Origin: Sphingomonas beigongshangi
GTDB lineage: Bacteria > Pseudomonadota > Alphaproteobacteria > Sphingomonadales > Sphingomonadaceae
Assembly: GCF_016820445.1 (NCBI RefSeq)
Contig: NZ_JADHDT010000002.1
Coordinates: 124,001-188,000 of the forward strand
Direction: 5' to 3'
DNA: 64,000 bases
Shown here: piece by piece, positions 18,777-28,728 of the stretch
Position numbering within the stretch: position 1 is the first letter of the stretch
How the letters are laid out: every line of letters starts with the position of its first letter
The notes under the pieces: generated by a model
Databases searched by the model: none
What the model was told of the DNA's origin: nothing
The model's input: only the letters and a program-made list of their open reading frames with translations
Made by a program: the position numbers and the translations under genes

Positions 18777-19174
18777 CTAGATCTCAGCATCACGACGTCG
18801 TCGTTGGCTGCGTCGTGCGCTTCGTGATCGTCCGTCGCGAGCGCCGCCGCGGCAAGGATCGCCGCCTCGCTGAACGGCTTGCGGATATAGCCTAGCGCGC
18901 ATTCGGCCGCGCCGTCGATCTGCGCGGGATTGGCGGTGACGAACACCACCTTCACGCCATAGTCCTGCGCGATGCGGCGTGCGATCTCCGGCCCAGTGGC
19001 TCCGTCGCGCAGGTTGACGTCGACGAACGCGAAACCGCATTCGGGCGCAGCCTCGATCGCGCTCTCGCTGTCTGCCGCGATCGCCGCGACACGATAGCCG
19101 GCGTCGAGCAGAATCCGCTCCAGATCGAGCGCGACGAAAATCTCATCTTCGACGATCAGGGCGGTCTTGGTCAT
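18770..19174 (-). CDS. Single-domain response regulator (receiver)
   Basis: A 134-residue CheY-like receiver with no output domain. The acidic pocket is E9-D10, the phospho-acceptor Asp52 (FAFVDVNL), the switch Thr80 (VVFVTAN) and Lys99 (IRKPF). The C-terminal tail is acidic. The convergent HWE kinase is the obvious candidate partner; single-domain receivers paired with HWE kinases act as phosphate sinks or relays in alphaproteobacterial stress signalling. The start at 19174 (MTKTALIVEDE) is preferred over upstream 19201. The stop codon lies inside palindromic element A. Confidence 0.88.
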   Translation of the reverse strand: MTKTALIVEDEIFVALDLERILLDAGYRVAAIAADSESAIEAAPECGFAFVDVNLRDGATGPEIARRIAQDYGVKVVFVTANPAQIDGAAECALGYIRKPFSEAAILAAAALATDDHEAHDAANDDVVMLRSSV

Positions 19175-19245
19175 CACTCTTTCCGGCTTTGGCATGGCCA
19201 AACCACGCTACGCGCGCTTTGTTCCGGGCCGGTCGGAAATGTCGG

Positions 19246-19845
19246 TCAATTCCCCGGCGCGCGTTGCAGCAGGAACACGGCGTGCTGGGCGAGCAGGTTG
19301 GCGGCGGCCGAGCTGCGCTGCCGATCCCCCGAGAGGAACCATGCGCCCTCCACCCTTATGCCCCGATCCTGCAAAAAGGCGCGAAAATCGTCGATCGTCA
19401 GATGGTGGATATTCGGGGTATCGTACCATTGCTGCGGCAGCTGCCGCGTCACCGGCATCCGCCCTCCCCACAGCAGCGACAGCCGCACCCGCCATTGCGC
19501 GAAATTGGGGAAGCTGACGAAGGCACGGCGCCCGATCCGCAACAGATGGTCGAGAACCACGTCGGGCGCGCGGGCGGTCTGCAGCGTCTGGCTGAGGATC
19601 GCATAGTCAAAGCTGTCGTCGGGATAGCCTGCGAGATCCACGTCGGCGTCGCCCTGGATTACCGAGAGTCCGCGCGCCACGGCTGCGGCGACGTTGCCGG
19701 CGTCGATCTCCAGCCCCCGCGCGTCGCACCCGCGTTCGTCCCGCAGCGCCGCCATCAGCGCACCGTCGCCGCACCCGACGTCCAGGACCCGCGTGCCGCG
19801 CGCGACATGGCCGGCGATCACCGCGAGATCGGGACGCAGGCTCAT
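19246..19845 (-). CDS. metW: Methionine biosynthesis protein MetW
   Basis: A 199-residue class I methyltransferase-like protein. The SAM-type glycine loop is [12 protein letters not shown] near residue 20, with ARGLEID and the MetW-typical [20 protein letters not shown] and [20 protein letters not shown]. MetW accompanies MetX in proteobacteria that acetylate homoserine and is thought to support its activity or regulate it. It overlaps metX by 4 bases (ATGA), so translation is coupled. Confidence 0.95.
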   Translation of the reverse strand: MSLRPDLAVIAGHVARGTRVLDVGCGDGALMAALRDERGCDARGLEIDAGNVAAAVARGLSVIQGDADVDLAGYPDDSFDYAILSQTLQTARAPDVVLDHLLRIGRRAFVSFPNFAQWRVRLSLLWGGRMPVTRQLPQQWYDTPNIHHLTIDDFRAFLQDRGIRVEGAWFLSGDRQRSSAAANLLAQHAVFLLQRAPGN

Positions 19846-20960
19846 GCGCGGCCGCCCCTCAAGAAGCCGTCGACGACGCGGTTCATCTCCGGCGCGTCGA
19901 GCAGGAAGGCGTCATGGCCATAGGGACTGGACAGTTCGACGAAGCTCACCGCCGCGCCAGCGGCATTGAGCGCCTGCACGATGTTGCGCGATTCCAGCGT
20001 CGGATACAGCCAGTCCGTATCGAAGCTGATCACGCAGAACCGCGTCGCCGTGCGGCGAAAGGCGTTGGCGAGCAGTCCGCCGTGCTCCTCCGCCAGGTCG
20101 AAATAGTCGAGCGCGCGCGTGATGTAGAGGTAGCTGTTCGCATCGAAGCGGTCGACGAAGGCGAGCCCCTGATGCCGCAGATAGCTTTCCACCTGGAAAT
20201 CCGCGTCGAATCCGAAGCTCTTCGCGTCGCGCGCCTGCAACCGCCGTCCGAACTTCTCCGTCAGTCCCGCCTCGGACAGGTAGGTGATATGCGCCGCCAT
20301 CCGTGCCACGGCGAGGCCCGCCGCGGGCGGTTCGCCGCTATAATAGTCGCCGCCGTTCCATTTGGGGTCGGCCATGATCGCCTGCCGGCCCACTTCGTGG
20401 AAGGCAATGTTCTGCGCCGAGTGCCGGGCGGTCGAGGCGATCACCACCGCGGCGCGCACGCGATCGGGGAAGGTCGCGGCCCAGCTGAGCGCCTGCATCC
20501 CGCCCATCGAGCCGCCGACGACCGCCTTTAGCGTGACGACCCCGAGGTGATCGAGCAGCAGCGCCTGCGCCCGCACCATGTCGCGGATCGTGATGACCGG
20601 GAAGCCCATCGCCCATGGCCGCCCGGTCGCGGGATTGTCCGTCGCCGGGCCGGACGAGCCCATGCAGCTGCCGATGACGTTGGTGCAGATGACGAAATCC
20701 CGCGACGGATCGATCGGCCGGCCGGGGCCGATCATCCGCGTCCACCAGCCCGGCTTGCCGGTGCGCGGGTGGACGGAGGCGACATGCTGGTCGCCGGTCA
20801 GCGCGTGGCAGACGAGCACCGCATTCCCGCCGTCGGGCGCGAGCGTGCCGTAGGTCTCGTAGCCGATGTCGACGGGCGACAGCAGTGCGCCCCCGTCGAG
20901 CCGCAGCGGCCCGGGCAGCGTCGCACGGCGGGACAGCCCGAAGCGCTGATCGTCAGACAT
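19842..20960 (-). CDS. metX: Homoserine O-acetyltransferase
   Basis: A 372-residue alpha/beta hydrolase-fold enzyme that starts methionine synthesis by acylating homoserine. Visible features are [11 protein letters not shown] near residue 52, the nucleophile elbow [11 protein letters not shown] near residue 145, the Asp region SFDTDWLYP, and the catalytic His in [11 protein letters not shown] near the C-terminus. The ATG at 20960 ([12 protein letters not shown]) fits the family; the in-frame upstream ATG at 21080 lies within the divergent hisC gene. The 110-bp gap to hisC holds the divergent promoters; I saw no SAM riboswitch there. Confidence 0.96.
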   Translation of the reverse strand: MSDDQRFGLSRRATLPGPLRLDGGALLSPVDIGYETYGTLAPDGGNAVLVCHALTGDQHVASVHPRTGKPGWWTRMIGPGRPIDPSRDFVICTNVIGSCMGSSGPATDNPATGRPWAMGFPVITIRDMVRAQALLLDHLGVVTLKAVVGGSMGGMQALSWAATFPDRVRAAVVIASTARHSAQNIAFHEVGRQAIMADPKWNGGDYYSGEPPAAGLAVARMAAHITYLSEAGLTEKFGRRLQARDAKSFGFDADFQVESYLRHQGLAFVDRFDANSYLYITRALDYFDLAEEHGGLLANAFRRTATRFCVISFDTDWLYPTLESRNIVQALNAAGAAVSFVELSSPYGHDAFLLDAPEMNRVVDGFLRGGRA

Positions 20961-21070
20961 GCGCGGTTCGCTACGGCGGCGCGCGGGGCAATACAAGACG
21001 CGTCGCGCCGCGGCTGCGAGCGCCCCGCGAGGATTGGCTTGCCCCGCAATCCCGCCTAGAGCACGCGGCC

Positions 21071-22162
21071 ATGACCGCACCTGCTCCCAAGCCCTGGATC
21101 CTCGGCATCGCCCCCTATGTCCCCGGCCGCGCCACCGCGGACGACGGGCGCCGCGTCATCAAGCTGTCCTCCAATGAAAATCCGCTCGGCACGCCCGAGT
21201 CCGCGCGCGACGCCTATCGCAGCGCCGCGACCGAGCTGGAACGCTACCCGGACGCCGCCGCCGTCGAACTGCGCGCCAAGATCGCGGCGCATTACGGCAT
21301 CGAAGCGGACCGGATCGTCTATGGTACCGGTTCGGACGAGGTGCTGCACCTCGCGGCTGGCGCCTTCGCCGGGGTCGGCGACGAGATCATCCACGTCCGG
21401 TACGGCTTCGCGGTCTACGAGATCGCCACCCGTCGCGTCGGCGCGACGCCGGTGATCGCGCCCGACGCGGACTATGCGACCGACGTCGACGCGATCCTGG
21501 CCGCGGTGACCGACCGCACGCGCGTCGTGTTCGTGGCCAACCCCAACAATCCGACCGGCACCTATACGCCAAGGGTGGACATCGCGCGGCTGCACGCGGG
21601 CCTGCGCAAGGACATCCTGCTGGTGCTCGACCAGGCCTATACCGAATATCTGGAGCCGGAGGACGACGACGGCGGCCTCGACCTGGCGCGTACCGAGCCG
21701 AACGTCCTCGTCACGCGGACCTTCTCGAAGATCTTCGGCCTTGCCGCGGAGCGGATCGGCTGGGGCTATGCCGCCCCTGCCATTATCGACGCGATGCATC
21801 GCATCCGCGCGCCCTTCTCCTTCGGTATCGGCGCGCAGCGCGCCGCCATCGCGGCGCTCGCCGACACGGATTTCGTGACGCGCAGCCGCGAGCACAATCG
21901 TGAATGGCGTGGCTGGTTCGCGCACGCGGTCGAGAGCATTCCCGGCCTGCGCGCCGTACCGTCCAAGGCGAATTTCGTCCTGGTGACCTTCGCGGGGCCG
22001 CTGCGCGCCGAGACGGCCTATCAGGCGTTGATGGCTTCGGGCTATGCGACGCGCTGGCTGCCCGGCCAGGGCCTTCCGGACGCCCTGCGCATCACGATCG
22101 GTTCGGAGGAGGACATGCGCGCGGTGGTCGAGGTGCTGCGCACCGAGGCTGGCAAGGCATAA
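21071..22162 (+). CDS. hisC: Histidinol-phosphate / aromatic aminotransferase
   Basis: A 363-residue PLP enzyme of fold type I. It shows [14 protein letters not shown] near residue 37, [27 protein letters not shown], and the PLP lysine in [19 protein letters not shown]. Its closest named role is HisC, but the immediate downstream gene is tyrA (2 bases apart). In alphaproteobacteria such HisC-TyrA pairs often have the aminotransferase serve tyrosine/phenylalanine formation as well. The true histidine operon is not in the window. Confidence 0.92.
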   Translation: MTAPAPKPWILGIAPYVPGRATADDGRRVIKLSSNENPLGTPESARDAYRSAATELERYPDAAAVELRAKIAAHYGIEADRIVYGTGSDEVLHLAAGAFAGVGDEIIHVRYGFAVYEIATRRVGATPVIAPDADYATDVDAILAAVTDRTRVVFVANPNNPTGTYTPRVDIARLHAGLRKDILLVLDQAYTEYLEPEDDDGGLDLARTEPNVLVTRTFSKIFGLAAERIGWGYAAPAIIDAMHRIRAPFSFGIGAQRAAIAALADTDFVTRSREHNREWRGWFAHAVESIPGLRAVPSKANFVLVTFAGPLRAETAYQALMASGYATRWLPGQGLPDALRITIGSEEDMRAVVEVLRTEAGKA

Positions 22163-22164
22163 CC

Positions 22165-23070
22165 ATGGTGCCGTTCGCGCGGGTCACCGTCATCGGTCTG
22201 GGGCTGATCGGCTCGTCGATCGCGCGGGCCCTGCGCGCCTACAGCCCGACCGTGCGCGTGACGGGCTATGACGCGGATCCGTCGGTGCGGGAAACGGCGA
22301 TCCGCATCGACCTGTGCGATGATGTGGCCAACACCGCCGGCACCGCGGTGATCGATGCGGAGCTCGTCGTGCTTTGCGTGCCGGTCGGGGCGATCGGCGC
22401 CGCCGCGGCGGCGATCGCCGACGATCTTCCCGCCGAGGCGATCGTCACCGACGTCGGCGGTGCCAAGGCCAGCGTCGCGGCGGCGATCCGCGCCGCGCTG
22501 CCGCACGCCGCGGTCGTGCCCGGCCATCCCGTCGCCGGTACCGAGCACAGTGGCCCCGAATCGGGGTTCGCCAGCCTGTTCCGCGGCCGCTGGTGCATCC
22601 TGACCCCCGACGGGACGACGCCGTCGATCGCCACCGCCCGCGTGCGCGCCTTCTGGGAGGCGCTGGGCGCGAGGGTGGAGGAGATGTCCGCCGACCATCA
22701 CGACCGCGTCCTCGCCGTCACCAGTCACGTGCCGCATCTCATCGCCTATGCGATCGTCGGCACCGCGTCCGATCTTGAACAGGTGACGCAAAGCGAGGTG
22801 ATCGCCTATTCCGCCGGCGGTTTCCGCGATTTCACCCGCATCGCCGCGTCGGACCCGACGATGTGGCGCGACGTCTTCCTGAACAACCGGGAGGCGGTGC
22901 TCGAAATCCTCCAGCGGCTGACGGAGGACGTCACGATGCTGCAGCGCGCGATCCGCTGGGGCGACGGCGACGCCCTGTTCGATCTGTTCACGCGCACCCG
23001 CGCCATCCGCCGCGCGATCATCGACCAGGGGCAGGACGACCCGGCCCCCGATTTCGGGCGTGCGCACTGA
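22165..23070 (+). CDS. tyrA: Prephenate/arogenate dehydrogenase
   Basis: A 301-residue NAD(P)-dependent enzyme of tyrosine synthesis. An N-terminal Rossmann fold (VTVIGLGLIGSSIARAL, residues 6-22) is followed by VTDVGGAKASV and PGHPVAGTEHSGPESGFASLF, the substrate-binding region with the catalytic His. The C-terminal helical dimer domain contains HDRVLAVTSHVPHLIAYAI. There is no chorismate mutase fusion. It starts 2 bases after hisC and is surely co-translated with it. Confidence 0.94.
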   Translation: MVPFARVTVIGLGLIGSSIARALRAYSPTVRVTGYDADPSVRETAIRIDLCDDVANTAGTAVIDAELVVLCVPVGAIGAAAAAIADDLPAEAIVTDVGGAKASVAAAIRAALPHAAVVPGHPVAGTEHSGPESGFASLFRGRWCILTPDGTTPSIATARVRAFWEALGARVEEMSADHHDRVLAVTSHVPHLIAYAIVGTASDLEQVTQSEVIAYSAGGFRDFTRIAASDPTMWRDVFLNNREAVLEILQRLTEDVTMLQRAIRWGDGDALFDLFTRTRAIRRAIIDQGQDDPAPDFGRAH

Positions 23071-23106
23071 GCTTGGCGCCGACCTGATCGACGCGGGCCG
23101 TCGCGC

Positions 23107-23811
23107 TCAGTCGTTCAGCACGTTGATCGCGGCATGGACCTGCGCCTCGATCTCGGCGCGCGGCAGGCCGGGCGGGATGGGCGCGCCGATCAGGATCGTC
23201 ACAATGCCCGATCGCTTCGCGCCATGCCGCGGCCACACGCGTCCCGCATCCAGCGCGATGGGTACGACGGGCAGGCCCAGCGTGCGGTACAGGCCCGCGA
23301 AACCCGATTGCAGCGGCGGCCGCGCGCCCGGCGCGACGCGCGTCCCTTCCGGATAGATCAGGATCGATCGTCCCTCGGCGGTCAGCGCGCGCGCGTCGCG
23401 CATCATGCTGCGCAGCGCCGAGGCGGACGCCGCCCGGTCTGCGACGATCGCGCCGTACCGCTGCGCCGCCCAACCCCATAGCGGGATGCGCGCCAGCTCG
23501 CGCTTCAGCACCATTGCGGGGCCGCCGAGGATCAGCTGGAGCTCCAGCGTCTCGAACATGGCCTCGTGCTTCGCCGCGTAGAGCACCGCGCGGGCCGGCA
23601 CCACGCCCTCGACGCGTACGTGGATGCCGAGCAGGTGGCGTGTCAGTCCGCGATGGAGCCGCGCCCAGCCATGCGCATGGGCGATCATGGCGCGGCGCCC
23701 GAACAGCGCCGCTATCGGCGAGGCGAGCACGATCGGCACCGATAGGCCATAGAAGGCGATCCGGAACGCCGTGGTGCGCAACCAGCCGCTCACAGGCCGA
23801 CACCCAGCCAT
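23107..23811 (-). CDS. plsC: 1-acyl-sn-glycerol-3-phosphate acyltransferase
   Basis: A 234-residue membrane acyltransferase making phosphatidic acid. It carries a hydrophobic N-terminal helix (about 17-36, IAFYGLSVPIVLASPIAALF). The acyltransferase block I is KHEAMFETLE near residue 82 (HX4E rather than HX4D, as in many alphaproteobacterial PlsC). Block II is VLKRELARIPLWGW and block III is IYPEGTRVAPG near residue 150. It is the last gene of the ftsE-ftsX-ydcF-plsC run and overlaps ydcF by 22 bases. Confidence 0.93.
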   Translation of the reverse strand: MAGCRPVSGWLRTTAFRIAFYGLSVPIVLASPIAALFGRRAMIAHAHGWARLHRGLTRHLLGIHVRVEGVVPARAVLYAAKHEAMFETLELQLILGGPAMVLKRELARIPLWGWAAQRYGAIVADRAASASALRSMMRDARALTAEGRSILIYPEGTRVAPGARPPLQSGFAGLYRTLGLPVVPIALDAGRVWPRHGAKRSGIVTILIGAPIPPGLPRAEIEAQVHAAINVLND

Positions 23812-24326
23812 AGCGCCACACGCCGAAGGAGCAGCTTGTTATATTCGTTGATCAACGTTCCCATCCTGGGGCTGCTCGGCACACCGTCGCCGAGGATCGT
23901 CGTCTTCGGCCCCAGCACCGCGGCCAGTTCCATCTTCGCGCGCGGCACGTGCCAGTCGGACGACACGAGACGGATCGTCCGATAGCCGTGCGCGGCGACC
24001 CACGCCTTCGTCTCTTCCGCGTTGGTCCGCGTGTCGACCGCGTCGGCGCCCAGGTCGATGCAACAGGCGAACAGCGCGGGCGACGTGTCGTATTCCCGCG
24101 CCAGGTCGACGGGGCGTACGCCCGGCGCGACACCCGTGACGAGCATCCGGTGTGCCTGATGCGCCTTGAGCAGCGCGATGCCGCGATCGATCCGGCCTGC
24201 GCCACCCGTGGGTACGACGATCGCGTCGGTCGTATAGCCCTCCAGCGGCCGCGGCAGCAGCAGCATGAAGGCCGCGAAGCCCAGGCACCAGCCGAGTGCG
24301 ACGACGCCGAGCGCGCGGACGATCAC
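23790..24326 (-). CDS. YdcF/SanA-like DUF218 family protein
   Basis: A 178-residue protein with one N-terminal membrane helix (about 6-25, [20 protein letters not shown]) and a periplasmic DUF218 domain. The domain shows [49 protein letters not shown] and [16 protein letters not shown]218 proteins such as SanA and ElyC act at the envelope; the reaction is unknown. Overlaps with ftsX (4 bases) and plsC (22 bases) place it in a cell-division and envelope operon. Confidence 0.88.
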   Translation of the reverse strand: MIVRALGVVALGWCLGFAAFMLLLPRPLEGYTTDAIVVPTGGAGRIDRGIALLKAHQAHRMLVTGVAPGVRPVDLAREYDTSPALFACCIDLGADAVDTRTNAEETKAWVAAHGYRTIRLVSSDWHVPRAKMELAAVLGPKTTILGDGVPSSPRMGTLINEYNKLLLRRVALWLGVGL

Positions 24327-25228
24327 AACGTCTTCCGCAAGGCTGCGAGCACGGCGATCCGCGCTGCCAGGGTCGCCAGCAGGACGAATGCGACGGGGAG
24401 CAGCAGCAATATCGTCCAGTCTGCCGGCGCCAATGTGGCGCTGCCCAGCAGGTCGGAACCGACCGCGGCGACGCGCGCCGCGACCAGGGCGAGCACGCCC
24501 ATCGCCAGCACGCCGCCGCCGATGGCGCCAAGTGCGGCATCGCGCGCGATCCGTCGCTGGAACAGGCGCGCGACCTGCACGTCGGTGCTGCCGAGCATGT
24601 GCATGATCTCGATCGTCGCGCGATGCGTCTCCAGCCCGGCGCGCGCCGCCAGCACCACCACGGCCGCGGTCGCCGACAGCATCAGCGCGACCAGGCCGAA
24701 CGCCAGCCAGGTCACCGTCGCCATCAGGCCGCTGACCGGCGACATCCAGCTGGCATGCCGGTCGACGCGGCTGGCCGCGTCGATCCGCCGGACCGCCGCG
24801 ACGACGGCCGCCGGGTCTGCATCGGCGATGAGGTCGACGTCGATCATCGCCGGCATCGGCAGATCCGCATCGGCGCCGGCAGCACCCAGCCAGGGCGCCA
24901 GCAGGCGGGTCAGCTCGGCCCGGTCGACCGGCATCACGCGCCGGACCTGCGGCAACGCCTTCAGGGCGGCCACCATTTGCGCGGCGATCGTGTCGCGCTT
25001 CGCCGGGCTGCCTTCCACCACCTGCACGGTCATCCGGCCGGCGAGCTGCCGCTCCAGCGCGGTGGCCGCTTGGCGCGTGCCGAGCCCCGCTGCCGCGGCG
25101 AGCAGGGTCAGGAACAGCATGATGGCCATGACCCAGGTCATCGCGCGCAGCGTTCCCGCCTCGTCGAGCACGCGGCGATCCGCGCCGCCGCGCCGGGTCT
25201 CTCCGCCGCGCGTGCCGAACGCGATCAC
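24323..25228 (-). CDS. ftsX: Cell division protein FtsX
   Basis: A 301-residue permease-like subunit of the FtsEX complex, which drives periplasmic peptidoglycan hydrolases through EnvC-type partners. The topology is a cytoplasmic basic N-terminus, one helix (about 30-50, [20 protein letters not shown]), a periplasmic loop of about 110 residues, then three helices. These are at about 172-195 ([20 protein letters not shown]), around 225-250 and at 268-290 ([20 protein letters not shown]). It overlaps both neighbours by four bases. Confidence 0.92.
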   Translation of the reverse strand: MIAFGTRGGETRRGGADRRVLDEAGTLRAMTWVMAIMLFLTLLAAAAGLGTRQAATALERQLAGRMTVQVVEGSPAKRDTIAAQMVAALKALPQVRRVMPVDRAELTRLLAPWLGAAGADADLPMPAMIDVDLIADADPAAVVAAVRRIDAASRVDRHASWMSPVSGLMATVTWLAFGLVALMLSATAAVVVLAARAGLETHRATIEIMHMLGSTDVQVARLFQRRIARDAALGAIGGGVLAMGVLALVAARVAAVGSDLLGSATLAPADWTILLLLPVAFVLLATLAARIAVLAALRKTL

Positions 25229-25935
25229 GATTCGCCCCGCGGCGGGGGCGGGTACCGCAGCGCTCCCGTCGGATCGAGCAGCCGTCCCTTGTCCAGCCGC
25301 ATCATCTGCGCGCCCGGTACGCGAGCGAGCAGCTGGAAATCGTGCGTGGCGACGACGACGGTCGTGCCGAGACGATTGAGCGAATCGAACAGGTGGATCA
25401 GCCGGTCCGCCATGTCCGGATCAACATTGCCCGTCGGCTCGTCCGCGACCAGGATTTCCGGCCGCCCGATCACCGCGCGGGCGATCGCGACGCGCTGCTG
25501 TTCGCCGCCCGACAGCGTCGCAGGCTTGGCGCCCGCGCGTTCGCCCAGACCGACCCAGGCGAGCATCTCGCGCACAGGCTGCTCCAGGTCTTCCTCCGGC
25601 ATGCCGGCGACCCGCAGCGGCAGCGCGATATTGTCCCAGGCCGACAGGTGCGGCACCAGCCGGAAATCCTGGAACACGACGCCGATCCGCCGACGGAACC
25701 CGGGCAGGCGCCCGCGCGGCATCGTCACCGCGTCCTCGCCGAACAGCCTGATGATGCCGCGGCTCGGCCGCTGCGCCAGGTAGAGCAGCTTGAGCAGCGA
25801 CGTCTTGCCCGCGCCGCTGGCGCCGGTCAGGAAATAGAAGGCGCCACTGCCCAGCGTGAAGCTGATGTCGGACAGCGTCTCCGGCCCGGTGCCATAGCGG
25901 AGGCCCACATTCTCGAACTGGACGATATTCGCCAT
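25225..25935 (-). CDS. ftsE: Cell division ATP-binding protein FtsE
   Basis: A 236-residue ABC ATPase. Walker A is [13 protein letters not shown] near residue 38, the Q-loop VVFQDFRL, the signature [14 protein letters not shown] near 140, Walker [14 protein letters not shown] and the H-loop VVATHD. The ATG at 25935 ([14 protein letters not shown]) is preferred to an upstream in-frame start at 25962. It pairs with FtsX. A 177-bp divergent region separates it from the zinc-ribbon gene. Confidence 0.95.
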   Translation of the reverse strand: MANIVQFENVGLRYGTGPETLSDISFTLGSGAFYFLTGASGAGKTSLLKLLYLAQRPSRGIIRLFGEDAVTMPRGRLPGFRRRIGVVFQDFRLVPHLSAWDNIALPLRVAGMPEEDLEQPVREMLAWVGLGERAGAKPATLSGGEQQRVAIARAVIGRPEILVADEPTGNVDPDMADRLIHLFDSLNRLGTTVVVATHDFQLLARVPGAQMMRLDKGRLLDPTGALRYPPPPRGES

Positions 25936-26112
25936 GCGCGTGGCTGGGACCGCTTCTTCCAAAAGGTGCCGTCGCAGGCCGTCCTGCCGGTTTCATCAGC
26001 CTTCGCATGACCTGCGTGCGGCTTCAAGCTTGCCACGGCAGGCGGACGCGTGCTTAGATTCGTACCGTTCGTGGCCACTGGCGGCCGCCGGTTCCCGTAA
26101 AGCGCTGCTCGC

Positions 26113-26850
26113 ATGATCCTCGAATGTCCCGAATGCCGAACGCGTTACCTGGTCCCCGACAGCGCGATTGGCGTCGACGGGCGTACGGTGCGCTGCGCGA
26201 ACTGCCGCCATAGCTGGTTCCAGGACCCGCCGCCGGCGCCCATCCCCGATGCCCAACCGCTCGCCGCAGCCCCGCTTGCGTCGCCCGCGGACGCGGACCA
26301 GCCGGATCGGGTGTCGCCGTCGCCTGCCGCCCCCTCGCCTCCGCCGCCCTTCGTCGAGCCGGATCCGATCGTCACCGCGCCCGCCTATGACGCCTTCGCG
26401 CACCGCCCGCCCTTCCGCCCGCGCCGCGACCCGTCGAAGCGCTGGACGGTCATCGCGATCCTCGCGGGTCTGCTGATGCTGGCCGGCGTCGCGGCGATCG
26501 TGTGGGTCGGCGCACCGGGCCTGCTGTCGCGCGCGGGCCTGCCGGTCGCCACCGAATCGCCGCTCAAGATCAAGGACAATCCGATCGAGCGGCGCGAGCT
26601 GGAGAACGGGTCGGAACTCTTCGCCGTGAGCGGACAGATCACCAATCCGTCGGCCGAGCGACAGCGCGTACCCGACGTGCGCGCCGAACTGCGCGATGCG
26701 CAGGGGCGGATCGTCTACAGCTGGACGATCACGCCGCAGCAGCGCACGCTCGCCCCTGGCGGCGCGATCGACTTCAATTCGGCGAAGCTCGACGTGCCGT
26801 CCAATTCGAAGCGGCTGGAGTTAAGCTTCGCGGGCGAGGACGGGCGCTGA
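26113..26850 (+). CDS. MJ0042-type zinc-ribbon protein with DUF3426-like C-terminus
   Basis: A 245-residue membrane protein. The N-terminus MILECPECRTRYLVPDSAIG then VRCANCRHSW forms a CxxC...CxxC zinc ribbon. A Pro/Ala-rich linker (about 40-95) leads to one membrane helix (about 111-135, VIAILAGLLMLAGVAAIVWV). The outer domain (about 160-245) reads FAVSGQITNPSAERQRVPDV and RIVYSWTITPQQRTLAPGGA, the DUF3426 pattern. Function is unknown; in alphaproteobacteria it is commonly beside ftsEX, as here, which hints at an envelope role. Confidence 0.88.
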   Translation: MILECPECRTRYLVPDSAIGVDGRTVRCANCRHSWFQDPPPAPIPDAQPLAAAPLASPADADQPDRVSPSPAAPSPPPPFVEPDPIVTAPAYDAFAHRPPFRPRRDPSKRWTVIAILAGLLMLAGVAAIVWVGAPGLLSRAGLPVATESPLKIKDNPIERRELENGSELFAVSGQITNPSAERQRVPDVRAELRDAQGRIVYSWTITPQQRTLAPGGAIDFNSAKLDVPSNSKRLELSFAGEDGR

Positions 26851-26995
26851 TCGCGCCCTGCCGGCCGATCGTCCGCCGCGCCGGTCTTTTCGCCTGTTTT
26901 CGCCGCAGCCGCAAAAGGGGCGTTGCGCAACCCGATCGCCTTTGCTAGGGGCCTGCGCCTGCCAGACGCCGGTCGATCCGGTGTTCTTATCACGT

Positions 26996-27082
26996 GCGGT
27001 CGTGGCGGAACTGGTAGACGCGCAACGTTGAGGTCGTTGTGGCCGAAAGGCCGTGGAAGTTCGAGTCTTCTCGACCGCACCA
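26996..27082 (+). tRNA. tRNA-Leu (anticodon GAG)
   Basis: An 87-base class II tRNA. The acceptor arms GCGGTCG (26996-27002) and CGACCGC (27072-27078) pair fully. The discriminator is A and CCA is encoded. The anticodon stem CAACG/CGTTG encloses the loop TTGAGGT, giving anticodon GAG for CUC/CUU codons. The long variable arm GGCCGAAAGGCC and the TTCGAGT T-loop confirm the leucine class. Confidence 0.97.
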
Positions 27083-27083
27083 T

Positions 27084-27108
27084 CCTTCTTCGCCGGCGGT
27101 GAAGAAGG
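27084..27108 (+). terminator. Hairpin after tRNA-Leu
   Basis: CCTTCTTC (27084-27091) pairs perfectly with GAAGAAGG (27101-27108) two bases after the tRNA CCA. It stands between the tRNA and a convergent gene. No T-run follows, so it could serve for processing or weak termination. Confidence 0.45.
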
Positions 27109-27119
27109 GCTTCAAAAGA

Positions 27120-27722
27120 TCAGCAGCAGCCCAGGACGCGCGCGAGCATGTCGAGCGTCAGCGGGCTCGAAAAGCGGAAGCCCAGCTTTTTATCCTGCGT
27201 CCAGCAGACGACGCCGAAGACCGGCGTCGGCAGGTCGGGCAAAGTGATGCTGCCGGCCTGGCCGATTTCCGCGCCCGTCTCGCCTTCCAGCTTCGCGCCG
27301 CCGGGCGAGATATCGAGGATGTCGACCGCCCAGCGGCGCTCGAGCAGGCGGAGCGTGCCGCTCGCCTCCATCGCGAACCGCGGCGTGCGCATGACATGTC
27401 CGTCGTCGTCGCGGAGGCGGAACACGCGCGCCAGGTCCTGCGGCGCGTCGAATTCCACGCCGCCCTTGCATCCATTCACCCAGCGTATGGTGCCACGGAC
27501 GGGCGGCAGGCCGCGCACCTCGATCTCCAGCCGGTCGTCGACGCGATGCGGTTCGGTGAACCGCACCTTCATGCCGCCCGCCGATATGTCGTGGACGAGA
27601 CAGGCCGCCTCCCGACCGGCATGACGGACCTTGCCGATAAGCAGGACGAGCGCGTGGCGCTGTCCGCTACGCCGGTCCAGCGCCTCCTGCGGCGTGACAG
27701 AGGCTGGAGAAGTCTGCATCAT
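27120..27722 (-). CDS. Tandem PilZ domain protein
   Basis: A protein of about 200 residues with two PilZ-like barrels. The first covers about 15-105 (RRSGQRHALVLLIGKVRHAG with an RxxxR-like switch, then CLVHDISAGGMKVRF with D-x-S-x-x-G). The second is at about 110-200 (RWAVDILDISPGGAKLEG, then VCWTQDKKLGFRF). The first domain keeps the c-di-GMP residues better than the second. Probably a soluble c-di-GMP effector. The start ATG-ATG at 27722/27719 is chosen because the ORF upstream to 27857 is Arg-rich and unlike the family. The 292 bases between this gene and the MarR-like gene hold no convincing ORF. Confidence 0.8.
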   Translation of the reverse strand: MMQTSPASVTPQEALDRRSGQRHALVLLIGKVRHAGREAACLVHDISAGGMKVRFTEPHRVDDRLEIEVRGLPPVRGTIRWVNGCKGGVEFDAPQDLARVFRLRDDDGHVMRTPRFAMEASGTLRLLERRWAVDILDISPGGAKLEGETGAEIGQAGSITLPDLPTPVFGVVCWTQDKKLGFRFSSPLTLDMLARVLGCC

Positions 27723-28014
27723 GGTGCCCTTGCGCCGACCGCGGATCGCGCGTTCGCGCCGGCGGACCATGATCGTCGGTTTCTGCCGTCTCCAGGCCGG
27801 CATGCGCCGGCCGGTCGACGTGACCGACAGCCCCCCGGCACGCGAAAGCGCCCGCATTCATCAGGGCGCCGATGATGAGGCGCCGGGGTTAATCAACCGC
27901 TACCGAACCAGAACGGGTGCGATGTCGCCCCTCGGTGGAACCGGTTCCGGCAGCGGCCCTATCAATCCTCCGGATCGGATGCGATTGCAGGCGTCGGATG
28001 CGGACCCGGCGGTC

Positions 28015-28482
28015 TCAGCGACCGTCCGCGCCGAGCCGCTGAAGATATGCGAGGACCGCCGCGTGGCCCGTGTCGCTGAGCGAGATCTCCATCCGGCGGC
28101 GGTCGGTCGGGTCGATCACGCGGTCGATCAGCTTGAGCTTGTGCAGATGATCGATCCAGCGCTGCGACGTCGTCACCGGCGCATTGGCGCTCCCGACCAG
28201 CGTCTTGACGTTCATCGTCTGCCGTTCCTCGTGCGCGACGAACAGCGCCAGCAGCATGTCCCAGGCCGGCTCGTGAAACAATTCGGCCGGCAGATAGTCG
28301 AAGCGCGCGCTGCGCTGTGCGAGCAACTGTCGTGCGATGTCGCTTGCATCGCGGTTCGTCGCGTGCGCCGACAGCGATGTCTGTCGCGCCAGACGATCCG
28401 CACGCCCGCCAAATTCAACCGCGATCGCGGACAATTGCGTGCTCAGATCCTTTACCAGCGTTGCGATGGATTCATTCGCCAC
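28015..28482 (-). CDS. MarR-like winged-helix regulator
   Basis: A 155-residue protein. The C-terminal half resembles a MarR wing: MNVKTLVGSANAPVTTSQRWIDHLHKL is a recognition-helix region, IDRVIDPTDRRRMEISLSD the wing, and TGHAAVLAYLQRL a dimer helix. The N-terminal half is helical (LVKDLSTQLSAIAVEFGGRA) with an unusual 60-residue extension. It is divergent from the type III polyketide synthase operon, with about 250 bp between. A palindrome right before its start suggests self-regulation, and control of the polyketide operon is an inference. Confidence 0.78.
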   Translation of the reverse strand: MANESIATLVKDLSTQLSAIAVEFGGRADRLARQTSLSAHATNRDASDIARQLLAQRSARFDYLPAELFHEPAWDMLLALFVAHEERQTMNVKTLVGSANAPVTTSQRWIDHLHKLKLIDRVIDPTDRRRMEISLSDTGHAAVLAYLQRLGADGR

Positions 28483-28520
28483 GAAGCTCTCCCCGGCTGC
28501 CAGCGGATAGGCGAACTATC

Positions 28521-28534
28521 ATTCGCCAGCGAAT
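28521..28534. promoter_or_regulatory. Putative operator of the MarR-like regulator
   Basis: ATTCGC-CA-GCGAAT is a perfect palindrome 39 bases upstream of the regulator start, and a partial half-site GCGAACTATCATTCGC overlaps it. The surrounding AT-rich stretch (28519-28580) stands out in this GC-rich window and likely holds the divergent promoters. Confidence 0.45.
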
Positions 28535-28728
28535 AAAAACAAGTTCATTCCGATATATCGCCAATTCGGTTTATGGTTCCTTTTGCTTCAAAACGGAGGC
28601 ATTCGACGGGATAAGTACGCGAAGACCGGGGGATGGCGGCACCATGCGGCGTTCGCCGCCGCCGCGCGTTATGCAAAGCTGTCCCCCGGGCTCGCCCGGC
28701 GCGGGCAGTTTTTAGTGAAAGGCCCAAG

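Noticed and set aside
20961..21070. SAM riboswitch upstream of metX
   Set aside because: I looked for SAM-II or SAM/SAH-like conserved blocks on the reverse strand and saw none; only GC-rich runs are present.
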